From NCBI RefSeq assembly GCF_017303275.1, contig NZ_JAFKOJ010000003.1:310001-374000 (forward strand): a stretch of DNA of 64,000 bases. The letters run 5' to 3'. Shown here one piece after another: positions 26,539-34,874 of the stretch. The notes under the pieces were generated by a model. That model worked only from the letters and a program-made list of their open reading frames with translations, was not told where the DNA came from and did not search any database. The translations under genes and the position numbers were made by a program. Source of the stretch: Bacillus sp. NTK034 (GTDB lineage Bacteria; Bacillota; Bacilli; Bacillales; Cytobacillaceae). Position 1 is the first letter of the stretch; the number at the start of each line of letters is the position of its first letter.

Positions 26539-26920
26539 GTTCCGGGCTATTGACCATAATGGCCGCCACCTGTATTAATCGATCAAAGAATAGAACCGAT
26601 GCTGGAATTTGATCGAGCCCCGTTTCCTTGAAGGCCTCTTTCATGCAGGCAAGCCATCTTTGTGCTCTTAAAGGTGTAATCTCGAATGGCAGATGCCTTT
26701 GTTTCATGGCCGGCGGTCCAAACTCCTGGCTGTAGAGGGGAGAGCCTCCAAGAAATTGTGTAAGAAACATCCTCTGTTTTCGCTTAATGTCCTCTATGTC
26801 TCCTACAAAAAGGGGACTTAATACGGGATCAGCATACACACGCGGATAAAACGCCTCCACAAGCTTTTCAATGGTTTCAGCTCCGCCAATTTCTTCAAAA
26901 AGTGTTTTAAAGTCATGCAC
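26531..26920 (-). CDS. glbN: Group II truncated haemoglobin
   Basis: This 129-residue 2-on-2 globin is of the YjbI (trHbO) type. Key residues are Tyr25 (B10), the proximal His76 in QRHLPFEI and Trp89 (G8), which together mark group II. Such globins bind oxygen very tightly and are linked to oxidative or nitrosative stress protection. It is a single gene on the reverse strand behind a perfect Fnr-type box, so expression at low oxygen is likely. In B. subtilis the homologue lies next to yjbH; here it does not. Confidence 0.92.
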   Translation of the reverse strand: MHDFKTLFEEIGGAETIEKLVEAFYPRVYADPVLSPLFVGDIEDIKRKQRMFLTQFLGGSPLYSQEFGPPAMKQRHLPFEITPLRAQRWLACMKEAFKETGLDQIPASVLFFDRLIQVAAIMVNSPERE

Positions 26921-26959
26921 AATTCTTCACCTGCTTTAATTACATTAATTATATTTGTC

Positions 26960-27002
26960 ATTATATAGAAGTTATTTTAGCTTAAGTGTGATTAAAATCA
27001 CA
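26960..27002 (-). promoter_or_regulatory. Fnr/Crp-type operator and promoter of glbN
   Basis: TGTGATTTTAATCACA (reverse strand, 26987-27002) is a perfect TGTGA-N6-TCACA palindrome. TATAAT lies at 26965-26960 on the same strand, predicting a start at 26953. The palindrome centre is then at exactly -41.5, the classic position for activation by Fnr or Crp. Confidence 0.75.
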
Positions 27003-27072
27003 GTACGATTATTGGCGAAACTTTTTTCAGCTGTGAACGTAAAGTAAGGAAAGAAATCGAAAGGGTGAGAAT

Positions 27073-27279
27073 ATGGAGAAAAAGGGCTGTATTAAATGCG
27101 GCAGCAGTGATGCCGGCCAAAAAGAAGTTGCCATGACTGGTACAGGACTTTCCAAAATGTTTGATATTCAGCATAACCGCTTTCTGGTAGTTTACTGTAA
27201 AAACTGCGGATACTCAGAATTCTATAATAAAAACTCTTCCACTGCAGGAAACGTTCTGGATTTTTTCTTCGGGGGATAA
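27073..27279 (+). CDS. Zinc-ribbon protein, DUF2082 type
   Basis: This 68-residue protein has two CxxC pairs, CIKCG at residues 6-10 and CKNCG about 46 residues later, which form a zinc ribbon. The glycine-rich tail ends DFFFGG. It fits the small DUF2082 zinc-ribbon family of Firmicutes, of unknown role. GGGTGAG precedes the ATG at 27073. It is divergent from glbN, so the Fnr box region at 26987 is also its upstream DNA. Confidence 0.85.
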   Translation: MEKKGCIKCGSSDAGQKEVAMTGTGLSKMFDIQHNRFLVVYCKNCGYSEFYNKNSSTAGNVLDFFFGG

Positions 27280-27293
27280 AAGTATCTGATCAT

Positions 27294-27327
27294 ACATTGC
27301 CTAATATGGGGCAATGTTTTTCTTTTT
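27294..27327 (+). terminator. Terminator after the zinc-ribbon gene
   Basis: ACATTGCC pairs with GGCAATGT around an eight-base loop and a T-rich tail follows. Confidence 0.85.
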
Positions 27328-27403
27328 AAGCAAAAGATTTTGTTAACTGAAAATAATGTGAGAAAATTATCCAGTACCCTAATTCCTAAAAAGAGGTGAA
27401 AGA

Positions 27404-28231
27404 ATGGAAAATTTACAATCTGCTGCAACATTACATAACGGTGTCAAAATGCCGTGGCTGGGACTGGGTGTTTTCAAGGTTAAGGACGGAGACGAAGTTG
27501 TCCAGTCAGTTAAATCAGCCATTAAAGCAGGATATAAAAGCATTGATACGGCAGCTGTCTATCAGAATGAAGAAGGTGTAGGCCAGGCAATCAAGGAAGC
27601 AGGCGTACCTCGTGAAGAACTATTTATTACCACAAAAGTCTGGAATTCTGACCAGGGCTATGATTCTACAATCAAGGCATTTGAAACCAGTCTTAAAAAG
27701 CTGGGTCTCGATTATATCGACCTTTACCTGATCCATTGGCCTGTGAAAGGGAAATATAAAGAAACATGGAAAGCCCTTGAAACTCTTTATAAAGAAAAAA
27801 GAGTAAAGGCAATTGGCGTGAGCAACTTCCAGATTCATCACCTTGAAGATCTGATGCAGGATGCTGAAATAAACCCTATGGTTAACCAGGTAGAGCTTCA
27901 TCCTTTGCTGAACCAGACTGAGCTTAGGGAGTTCTCCAGGAAACAGGATATTCAAATAGAAGCATGGTCACCACTTGCACAAGGAGAGCTTCTTGAAAAC
28001 GAAGCATTGAAGGAAATTGCCCAAAAGTACAGCAAATCGGTTGCACAAGTGATCTTAAGATGGGATCTTCAGAACGAAATTGTAACAATACCCAAGTCAG
28101 TAAAAGAACATCGCATCATTGAAAATGCTGATGTATTTGACTTTGAGCTTACTTCAGAAGATATGGACAAAATCAGCGGCTTAAATGAAAATAGACGAGT
28201 AGGTCCTGACCCTGACAACTTCGATTTCTAA
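27404..28231 (+). CDS. Aldo/keto reductase, YtbE/YvgN type
   Basis: This 275-residue NADPH-dependent reductase reduces aldehydes such as glyoxal. The catalytic tetrad is complete: Asp48, Tyr53, Lys78 and His111. The cofactor segment IPKSVKEHR near residue 230 is conserved. It has the length and sequence of the AKR5G group (B. subtilis YtbE/YvgN). AAAGAGGTG precedes the ATG. It is monocistronic with a strong terminator. Confidence 0.93.
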   Translation: MENLQSAATLHNGVKMPWLGLGVFKVKDGDEVVQSVKSAIKAGYKSIDTAAVYQNEEGVGQAIKEAGVPREELFITTKVWNSDQGYDSTIKAFETSLKKLGLDYIDLYLIHWPVKGKYKETWKALETLYKEKRVKAIGVSNFQIHHLEDLMQDAEINPMVNQVELHPLLNQTELREFSRKQDIQIEAWSPLAQGELLENEALKEIAQKYSKSVAQVILRWDLQNEIVTIPKSVKEHRIIENADVFDFELTSEDMDKISGLNENRRVGPDPDNFDF

Positions 28232-28239
28232 ATAATGCA

Positions 28240-28278
28240 GGAAACCGGCAGGCAAAAAGCCTGCCGGTTTCCTTTTAT
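28240..28278. terminator. Terminator between the reductase gene and a convergent small gene
   Basis: GGAAACCGGCAGGC pairs perfectly with GCCTGCCGGTTTCC around a five-base loop, then TTTTATT. Confidence 0.93.
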
Positions 28279-28475
28279 TCCTCAAAATAATCCCGAAATT
28301 CTTCTGTATCCGTTTCGCCTTTATTCTTAAAGTAAGGATTATCTTCAGTCGAATTTTCCGGATCAAGATTTGTCTTTATTACAAGTGTTGGCCCCGAAGT
28401 ATGCCCCGCAATCATCCGATCATCCAGTTCTTCGAAATCCGGCAGCTTTTTACTTCCTGGTTTTATTGGATCCAT
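28275..28475 (-). CDS. Hypothetical 66-residue acidic protein
   Basis: ATG 28475 follows GGGAGGTG with five to six bases of spacing; a longer frame from 28526 lacks such a site. The protein is very acidic, with Pro/Gly-rich N-terminus and a C-terminal EEFRDYFEE. No hydrophobic segment or known motif. It converges on the aldo/keto reductase gene. Confidence 0.65.
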   Translation of the reverse strand: MDPIKPGSKKLPDFEELDDRMIAGHTSGPTLVIKTNLDPENSTEDNPYFKNKGETDTEEFRDYFEE

Positions 28476-28636
28476 GGCTGCACCTCCCAATCCATAGCGT
28501 GCAATAAGCAGGCGGAATTTATTCACTCATGTACCTTGATAACTAATTAATGTTTGCACAGGGGGAAAAAAGGATATTAGGGAAGAAAACATTCTTTGGT
28601 ACATAAACCCACCTTGTGTTGATGGAGGAAGAAACA

Positions 28637-29209
28637 ATGAGTATTTACGAGAATATTTTGGATATCCTGGAGAAAAAGGGAGCTATATCAATCCCTTCCT
28701 TGCTTGACGAAATAAATAGACAAAGTAACTTTCAGAATACCAACCGGAAACCGCTTGAATTATCACATGTAAAATCTGTTATCAGCAGAAAAAGAGAAAT
28801 TTTCCATATAAAAAATAATATTGTCACGATTGATCCTGATAAAGATCCCATCGTTTTAAGTGTCAGCCTTGGCGGTTATCCCGGGCCATGGTACAAAATT
28901 GAAGTGGACTTTATCAACGGACGTTTTGTATATTTTGAATGGCATTTAAGTTCGTTCTCACCTAGAAATGAACTGCCTGCAGCTTCAGGCAGCATTGAGG
29001 AGTTTAAGAAGGAATTATATCGGCTGAAAATTTGGAAGTGGCAGAAGGAATACCAAAACCCTGGAATAATATTGGATAGTGTGACATGGTCCATAAAGCT
29101 GATTACAAAGGCAAATATTTTTGAGAGTCAGGGAATACAGGCATTCCCTAAGGGCTGGGAAAAGTTTTGCAAGGCACTTTCAAAGCTGACAGGTAAATAT
29201 ATCTGCTAA
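28637..29209 (+). CDS. Uncharacterised protein with N-terminal winged-helix-like segment
   Basis: The start ATG at 28637 has GGAGGA seven to nine bases upstream. Residues 1-70 read like a winged helix (NILDILEKKGAISIPSLLDE, then a helix with SHVKSVISRKR). The remaining 120 residues form a separate domain with LGGYPGPWYKIE and a C-terminal AFPKGWEKFCKAL. I do not recognise this C-terminal domain. The fusion suggests DNA binding coupled to an unknown sensor, but there is no neighbour to indicate the target. Monocistronic. Confidence 0.7.
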   Translation: MSIYENILDILEKKGAISIPSLLDEINRQSNFQNTNRKPLELSHVKSVISRKREIFHIKNNIVTIDPDKDPIVLSVSLGGYPGPWYKIEVDFINGRFVYFEWHLSSFSPRNELPAASGSIEEFKKELYRLKIWKWQKEYQNPGIILDSVTWSIKLITKANIFESQGIQAFPKGWEKFCKALSKLTGKYIC

Positions 29210-29245
29210 AAAGCTGCTGCTAAGGAAATAGCTGCAGCTTTTTTA
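29208..29245. terminator. Terminator between convergent genes
   Basis: AAAAGCTGC pairs with GCAGCTTTT (one mismatch in the extended stem) and six Ts follow. It borders the stop codon of the tandem AbrB gene. Confidence 0.8.
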
Positions 29246-29551
29246 GTGTTCTGAAATCATCTTAAGGACAAAACTCTTATCTTCCTCATCAATAAAAAGG
29301 CAATATTCTTCTTCCTCCGTAATGTCAAGAAGAAGCTGAAGTTCTTTTGGAATATGGATAGAGCCATTTTCAGATATAAGTCTTTTATTATGGGTTGATT
29401 TATAATCGGCCTTCTCAATAATAATTTGATCCTGGTCGAAGCGAAGATCAGCCAGTTTTCCCGGCAAAAGCCCAAATTGGCAGCGCCACTTGCTGGGGAG
29501 CAGAATTTTCCCAGTTTTATTAAAATTTTTGCATTTATACATTGTTAACAT
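29243..29551 (-). CDS. Two AbrB-like swapped-hairpin domains in one chain
   Basis: This 102-residue protein contains two copies of the SpoVT/AbrB pattern. Residues 8-48 hold TGKILLPSKWRCQFGLLPG and then DQIIIEK; residues 58-98 hold NGSIHIPKELQLLL and then SFVLKM. AbrB-fold domains normally dimerise to build one DNA-binding barrel, so a two-copy chain could form that barrel alone. The second copy lacks the usual Gly-Asp turn. AAGGAG lies nine bases before ATG 29551. Target unknown; no toxin gene is adjacent. Confidence 0.72.
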   Translation of the reverse strand: MLTMYKCKNFNKTGKILLPSKWRCQFGLLPGKLADLRFDQDQIIIEKADYKSTHNKRLISENGSIHIPKELQLLLDITEEEEYCLFIDEEDKSFVLKMISEH

Positions 29552-29705
29552 GCTGATCAGCTCCTTCTTTGGTTGTTAATCTATTACACATATTTAAATG
29601 TTCAAACCTCAAATTTAAAGCAAATTTAAAAATATCTGCCGTTCATGCGGAAGGAATGAATAATTTTCCTTTAAATACAAAACCTTAAAAAAAAGGTGGG
29701 GTAAG

Positions 29706-30263
29706 ATGAAAAAGAAGCTATATTTGGTGCTTATAATTCTCCTTTCCTGGCTGACTGTTCCATTCATAGGCAAAAGGGACTTTAAACGTTTTTATCCGGC
29801 AGCCATTTTTATGTGCCTTTATGTTTTATTAGAAGGATTTATTGCTGAAAAAAACAAATGGTGGACTATTAAGGAAAGGCTTCTTCCAAAACTCAGTGGT
29901 GAATTGCCAATGATTTTAGGGCCGTTTTTTGCGGGATCTATATGGATATTAAAATTAACCTATGGCAGGCCCTTGCTGTATTTCCTTTTGAATACAGTTG
30001 TTGACGCCTTTTTCGCCTATCCTTTTTATACGTGGTTCAAAAAGATCGGGATATGGAAGCTTCTCCGTTTTTCACAGCTGAAGCTATTTATGCTGTTCTT
30101 GATGAAATCAATATTCATGTATGTTTTTCATTTGGCATTTGTGGATAAAAAAATATTGTCGGCGTTAGTAGTTAGATTTAGAAATTATTTTAATAAATCC
30201 CGAATGAATGAGGAGGGGAGAGAGGATAATGGAAAAAAGAAAAGACATTTCCTGTACAGATGA
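29706..30263 (+). CDS. Hypothetical integral membrane protein
   Basis: This 185-residue protein has about five membrane helices and a basic, hydrophilic C-terminus (KSRMNEEGRED onward). Aromatic residues are abundant at helix ends. AAAGGTGGGG precedes the ATG at 29706. Its last 35 bases overlap the next small gene, so the two are probably coupled. I cannot name the family. Confidence 0.7.
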   Translation: MKKKLYLVLIILLSWLTVPFIGKRDFKRFYPAAIFMCLYVLLEGFIAEKNKWWTIKERLLPKLSGELPMILGPFFAGSIWILKLTYGRPLLYFLLNTVVDAFFAYPFYTWFKKIGIWKLLRFSQLKLFMLFLMKSIFMYVFHLAFVDKKILSALVVRFRNYFNKSRMNEEGREDNGKKKRHFLYR

Positions 30264-30372
30264 TAAAGATATTCTCCATCATCTAATGGAAGAACAAATT
30301 GCTTATATCTGTGTAGAGGAAGAGGAAGAACGGATGAAGGAAGAAACCATGAATAGCGGGAATACTGATTAG
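30229..30372 (+). CDS. Hypothetical 47-residue acidic peptide
   Basis: GAGGGGAGAGAGG lies just before ATG 30229, inside the end of the preceding membrane protein gene. The peptide is rich in Glu (VEEEEERMKEE) with one His pair. It reads as the second member of a three-gene run ending with the DUF3889 gene. No family recognised. Confidence 0.55.
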   Translation: MEKRKDISCTDDKDILHHLMEEQIAYICVEEEEERMKEETMNSGNTD

Positions 30373-30396
30373 GATCTTTTGGGAAAGAGGTAAAAG

Positions 30397-30732
30397 ATGA
30401 AGAAATTAATTATCAGCTTTATGGTTTTGATGTTCTTATCGGAGTATATTCCCATTCGGACATTCACTGGAGAAGCGTTTGCAGAAAGACCAGAACCAGC
30501 CTATGCAAAATGGGGCAGACTGGCTATGGAAACAGCAAAAGAGAAATACCCTAAAGCTAAAATTCTGGACTACTTGCATATCGGCAGAGAAAAGAGACAA
30601 ACGACAGACATTGAAAAGTTCAAGCTATGGATAGAGGATAGCGGCAAAGAATTCGGTTTATATATTGATATTGAGTTTGATTCAAAAACTGAGAGAGTAA
30701 TCAGGATTAATACGCGAAGATCAGCTAATTAA
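30397..30732 (+). CDS. DUF3889 family exported protein
   Basis: This 111-residue protein has a signal peptide ending near EAFA and a mature DUF3889 domain. Its signature is YAKWGRLAMETAKEKYP, followed by ILDYLHIGRE. The domain resembles small PepSY/YkoJ-like folds. GAAAGAGG precedes the ATG at 30397. Function unknown; it should act outside the membrane. Confidence 0.82.
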   Translation: MKKLIISFMVLMFLSEYIPIRTFTGEAFAERPEPAYAKWGRLAMETAKEKYPKAKILDYLHIGREKRQTTDIEKFKLWIEDSGKEFGLYIDIEFDSKTERVIRINTRRSAN

Positions 30733-30745
30733 ACTGCTCGGTATC

Positions 30746-30779
30746 AAACCAGGACTTCATCATAGTGAAGCCCTGGTTC
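30746..30779. terminator. Hairpin between convergent DUF3889 and HAD genes
   Basis: AACCAGG-A-CTTCA pairs with TGAAG-C-CCTGGTT, a twelve-pair stem interrupted by one mismatch. The tails are only moderately T-rich. Confidence 0.65.
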
Positions 30780-30780
30780 C

Positions 30781-31335
30781 TTATTTCTCAAATTCAAATT
30801 TTGAATAGCAATCAATCGCGAAGTCTGCATAGGGGTTAGGATTGCGAAACGCACAGGTGCTGATGCCAATCTGTCTGGCAGGCATTAAATCTGTATCCTG
30901 GTCGCCAATCGCCAAATCAATATGATATCGCCGATGAAGATATTCATAGGATTCCGGATGTGGTTTTAAGCTGAACCCATCAAATTCAGGGCAGATGACT
31001 TCTGCAAAATAGGAATTAAGTTTCCAATATTCAAGCAGCTCCTCTGTGGATTGCCGGTTCCGATGGGTTACCATCACATTTACATTATTTTGTTCTAAAA
31101 TATTCCTTACATATGGGAATAATGGCTTCTTATCATGCTTAAAAGTTGCTTCCATTTGACGAAAATCAGCAATTTTTTCCGGTGAAACATTAAATTTCTG
31201 ATAGGCTGTCCCGTTTTTAAGAGGCGTAAGAACTTCTTGAGGATCCAGCTCTTTGCCGGATATGCGAATAAAAGACTGGACCAGAGTAGGCCATGTATCC
31301 AGAATGGTGCCATCTAAATCCCAGAGAACATTCAT
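30781..31335 (-). CDS. HAD-superfamily phosphatase, phosphoglycolate-phosphatase-like
   Basis: This 184-residue HAD enzyme has motif I DLDGTILDT (residues 6-14), motif II Thr in VTHRNRQS, the lysine in SLKPHPESY and the acidic motif IGDQDTDLM. The cap between motifs I and II is small and helical (subfamily IA). The substrate is not evident. AAGGAGG lies ahead of ATG 31335. It is transcribed in the same direction as metH but after it, beyond a hairpin. Confidence 0.87.
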   Translation of the reverse strand: MNVLWDLDGTILDTWPTLVQSFIRISGKELDPQEVLTPLKNGTAYQKFNVSPEKIADFRQMEATFKHDKKPLFPYVRNILEQNNVNVMVTHRNRQSTEELLEYWKLNSYFAEVICPEFDGFSLKPHPESYEYLHRRYHIDLAIGDQDTDLMPARQIGISTCAFRNPNPYADFAIDCYSKFEFEK

Positions 31336-31394
31336 ATAAATTTCCCTCCTTGCTATGTAACCATTGTAAAGGTTTTAAAAAGGGATAGGCAAAT

Positions 31395-31421
31395 ACCCGG
31401 CAATTTTTTTATTTGCCGGGT
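31395..31421 (-). terminator. Hairpin after metH
   Basis: ACCCGGCAAT pairs with ATTGCCGGGT on the reverse strand. The tail is only modestly T-rich. Confidence 0.7.
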
Positions 31422-31427
31422 TATTTA

Positions 31428-34400
31428 CTATCTTAATACATTAAAATATCTTGCTTCCGGATGGGCAAAAACCATTGCAGATACAGAAGCTTCCGGCTCC
31501 ATCATGCATTCTTCCGTAAGCTTAACTCCGATATCTTCAGGCTTTATTAGTTTAAATAGCTTTTTCTGATCCTCAAGCTCTGGGCATGCAGGATATCCAT
31601 AAGAAAAGCGCTGTCCCTGGTATTTCGCTGCAAAACGGTCTTTCATAGTCATTTCAACTGGATCAGGGAATCCCCAGCGATCCCGTATTTGACGATGGAT
31701 CAGCTCGGCAAGCCCTTCAGCTGTCTCCAAAGCGAGCGACTGCAGAGCGTGGCTTTCCAGGAATCTGCCTTCCCCTTTTAAACGGTCTGCTATACTGCGT
31801 ATTCCTTTCCCGGCTGTAACAGTAAAGAAGGAAACATAATCCATTTGACCGCTTTCTTTTGATTTAAGGAAGTCTGCCAGACACAGGAATGGCTCTGTTT
31901 CCTGGCGCGGGAACTCAAACGTTTCAATGACCGTTTGTTCATCTTCATCATAGATATACACCTTATCGCCATCTGCTTGGGCAGGGAAGAATTGATAAAC
32001 TGCTTTAGGCTCAATCCAGTTTTTCTCTTTTGCTTCAGCAATCAGTTCATCAACCATTGCGTTAATCTTAATCGCTTTTTCATCTTTTTCCGCAAGAAGC
32101 TTTTGCAGGTTTCCTTTTAAGCCAAGGTGATGGCCAATGAGCATTTGCTTATTTATATACGGCTCTATATGCGAGAGGGAATATGTTTTCAGCAGATGCC
32201 TCTTTAAATCTTTTGGAACAAAAACTGGCACTTTTGTGCTGACTGTTGGTTTAGGCTTTACTGCAACCGCAACCGATCCGCGGTCAAAAGGGACTGCATT
32301 CAGCACGGCTGCCTGTTTTTCTGCCTGCTGGATCCGCAGTTTCTCCGCTTCTTCGGGCTCCTGAAGCTGATTGGCTATAGAGAGTCCATTCATCGCATCC
32401 TTGGCATACAGTACAAGTCCATCATATTCCTTGGAGATTTTAGTATCTGTGAACTTTCTCGACAGTGCAGCTCCGCCTACTAATATCGGAATATCAATTC
32501 CTGCCTGCTTCATATCATGGGCCGTAATGACCATCTGCTGTGCGGATTTAACAAGCAGACCTGACAGGCCGACCATATCCGGATTCTCACGCCTGATTTT
32601 TTCAATCAGTTCAGCAGGGGAGACCTTGATTCCCAGGTCTATTACTTCATATCCATTATTGCTTAAAATAATATCTACAAGATTTTTCCCAATATCATGG
32701 ACATCGCCTTTAACGGTTGCGAGGATGATTTTCCCCTTGGAAGAAGATTGTGCAGCGTCTTTTTCCATATAAGGTTCAAGATGAGCAACAGATGCTTTCA
32801 TTACCTCTGCACTTTGAAGGACTTCTGCAACAATCAGCTGGTTATCATTGAACAATCTTCCTACTTCCTTCATTCCATTCATTAAAGGCCCATTAATGAT
32901 ATCAAGGGGAGCAGGGTATGCTTGCAGGGCCAGATCAAGATCAGGCAGGAGCCCTTCTTTTGTTCCCTCCAGAATATAATAAGCGAGGCGTTCCTCAAGT
33001 GTCATATCCGGAAGAACACTTTTGCTTTCTTTCTTTTTATCCCGGTAAAAATCTGTGAAAATGGCAAGTGATTCATCAGTAGTTTCAAAAAGAAGCTTTT
33101 CAGCCATTAAGACCTCTTCTTTTGAAATAGAAGCAAATCTTTCGAGTTTCTCCGTATTCACTATCGCATAATCGAGGCCTGCCTGAGTGCAGTGATACAG
33201 AAATACTGAATTTAATATCTCCCTGCCGACAGGAGGAAGGCCGAATGAAACATTACTGATTCCCAGTATGGTTTGTACCTCCGGGAAAGCTTCTTTAATA
33301 AGTCTTATCCCATCTACAGTTGCCTTTGCAGACCCGATGTATTGCTCATCCCCTGTGCCGACAGGGAAGACGAGAGGGTCAAAAATAAGATCCTCAGGCG
33401 GAATTTGATACTTGTTTACAAGCAAATCATACGAACGCTTTGCAATTTCAAGTTTTCGTTCAGCCGTAACTCCCATTCCGACTTCATCTATCGTACCTAC
33501 TACCACAGCTGCACCATATCGATGGATGAGAGGAGCTATAGCTTCGAATCTTTCTTCGCCATCCTCCAGATTAATGGAATTAATGATGGCTTTCCCCTGA
33601 GAATAGGTAAGGGCCTTCTCGATAACCAGTTCGTCTGTTGAATCAATGACCAGCGGGACCTTAATTTTTTTCACTAATTCCCTGATAAAGTTTTCAACAT
33701 CCTGCATTTCATCACGGTCAGGGTCTGCAAGGCATATATCAATTACATGGGCTCCGCCTTTTACCTGTGCTCGGCCAATCTCAGCAGCTTCCTCAAACTT
33801 ACCTTCAGCAATCAGTCTTTTAAACTTGCGTGAGCCAATTACATTTGTGCGCTCGCCGACCATTATGGGCCTTAATGTCGGATCGTCATAAATCAGAGGT
33901 TCAATTCCAGAAACTTTGTGCAGTGAATTCCCCTCATAATTCCTTGGTTTATAATTTTCAACCGACTCAGCAATTGCCTGGATATGTTCAGGTGTGGTTC
34001 CGCAGCAGCCGCCAACAATATTCAGCCAGCCTTCCTTGGCAAAGCCCTCAAGCTTGCTCGCCAGTGATTCGGGAGTTTCATGGTACTGTCCTTCTTCATC
34101 AGGCAGTCCTGCATTGGGATAGCAGCTGACAGCAGTGGATGCCAATCCTGATAAGGAACGGATATGGTCCTGCATGAATTCAGGGCCTGTCGCACAGTTA
34201 AGACCAACTGCCAGAGGTTTCATATGTTCCAGAGAAATATAAAATGCTTCAATCGATTGGCCTGCAAGAGTTGTGCCCATCGGTTCAATCGTTCCCGAAA
34301 CGATGAGCGGAAGTTTTATTCCCGTCGTTTTTGATGCATTTTCAATGCCGATAAAACCAGCCTTCACATTCAGCATGTCCTGGCTGGTTTCAAGGAGGAG

Positions 34401-34874
34401 AAGATCGGCTCCGCCGTCAATTAACCCTCTGGCTTGTTCTTCATAAGCTGTTATCATTTCTTCAAAAGTAGACCCGCCGGTTACACTCAGCGTCTTCGTA
34501 GTAGGTCCCATGGCACCAGCCACATATCTCGGCCATTCAGGGGTTGAAATGCTGTCTGCAGCTTCCCTGGCAATTTCAACAGCAAGTTTGTTTAGTTCAT
34601 AAGCTTTTTCTTCCAGATCGTAATCTGCCAGAACAATGCTGGTTGCGCCAAAGGTATTGGTTTCAATAATATCTGCGCCGGCTTTTAAATATTCAAGGTG
34701 AATATGTTCAATCACAGAAGGAGCTGTTATATTTAAATACTCGTTGCAGCCTTCATATTCTTCGCCGCCAAAGTCATCCGCGGTAAGATTGGCTCTCTGC
34801 AGCATGGTGCCCATTGCTCCATCCATGATCAGGATCTTCTTTTTCAGCTGCTCCTGCAGTGATGGTTTATGCAT
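31428..34874 (-). CDS. metH: Cobalamin-dependent methionine synthase MetH
   Basis: MetH transfers the methyl group of 5-methyl-tetrahydrofolate to homocysteine through B12. The 1148-residue protein is full length. In order it has the homocysteine domain with zinc cysteines ([14 protein letters not shown]), the pterin domain, and the B12 cap and Rossmann domain with the cobalt-ligand motif GDVHDIGKN. The C-terminal AdoMet activation domain holds [14 protein letters not shown] 34874 follows AAGGAGG; upstream in-frame codons belong to yitJ, which it overlaps by 8 bp. It is the last gene of the SAM-riboswitch operon. Confidence 0.96.
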   Translation of the reverse strand: MHKPSLQEQLKKKILIMDGAMGTMLQRANLTADDFGGEEYEGCNEYLNITAPSVIEHIHLEYLKAGADIIETNTFGATSIVLADYDLEEKAYELNKLAVEIAREAADSISTPEWPRYVAGAMGPTTKTLSVTGGSTFEEMITAYEEQARGLIDGGADLLLLETSQDMLNVKAGFIGIENASKTTGIKLPLIVSGTIEPMGTTLAGQSIEAFYISLEHMKPLAVGLNCATGPEFMQDHIRSLSGLASTAVSCYPNAGLPDEEGQYHETPESLASKLEGFAKEGWLNIVGGCCGTTPEHIQAIAESVENYKPRNYEGNSLHKVSGIEPLIYDDPTLRPIMVGERTNVIGSRKFKRLIAEGKFEEAAEIGRAQVKGGAHVIDICLADPDRDEMQDVENFIRELVKKIKVPLVIDSTDELVIEKALTYSQGKAIINSINLEDGEERFEAIAPLIHRYGAAVVVGTIDEVGMGVTAERKLEIAKRSYDLLVNKYQIPPEDLIFDPLVFPVGTGDEQYIGSAKATVDGIRLIKEAFPEVQTILGISNVSFGLPPVGREILNSVFLYHCTQAGLDYAIVNTEKLERFASISKEEVLMAEKLLFETTDESLAIFTDFYRDKKKESKSVLPDMTLEERLAYYILEGTKEGLLPDLDLALQAYPAPLDIINGPLMNGMKEVGRLFNDNQLIVAEVLQSAEVMKASVAHLEPYMEKDAAQSSSKGKIILATVKGDVHDIGKNLVDIILSNNGYEVIDLGIKVSPAELIEKIRRENPDMVGLSGLLVKSAQQMVITAHDMKQAGIDIPILVGGAALSRKFTDTKISKEYDGLVLYAKDAMNGLSIANQLQEPEEAEKLRIQQAEKQAAVLNAVPFDRGSVAVAVKPKPTVSTKVPVFVPKDLKRHLLKTYSLSHIEPYINKQMLIGHHLGLKGNLQKLLAEKDEKAIKINAMVDELIAEAKEKNWIEPKAVYQFFPAQADGDKVYIYDEDEQTVIETFEFPRQETEPFLCLADFLKSKESGQMDYVSFFTVTAGKGIRSIADRLKGEGRFLESHALQSLALETAEGLAELIHRQIRDRWGFPDPVEMTMKDRFAAKYQGQRFSYGYPACPELEDQKKLFKLIKPEDIGVKLTEECMMEPEASVSAMVFAHPEARYFNVLR

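Noticed and set aside
32371-32772. Long antisense frames across metH
   Set aside because: Antisense shadows of the metH codons with no start signals.
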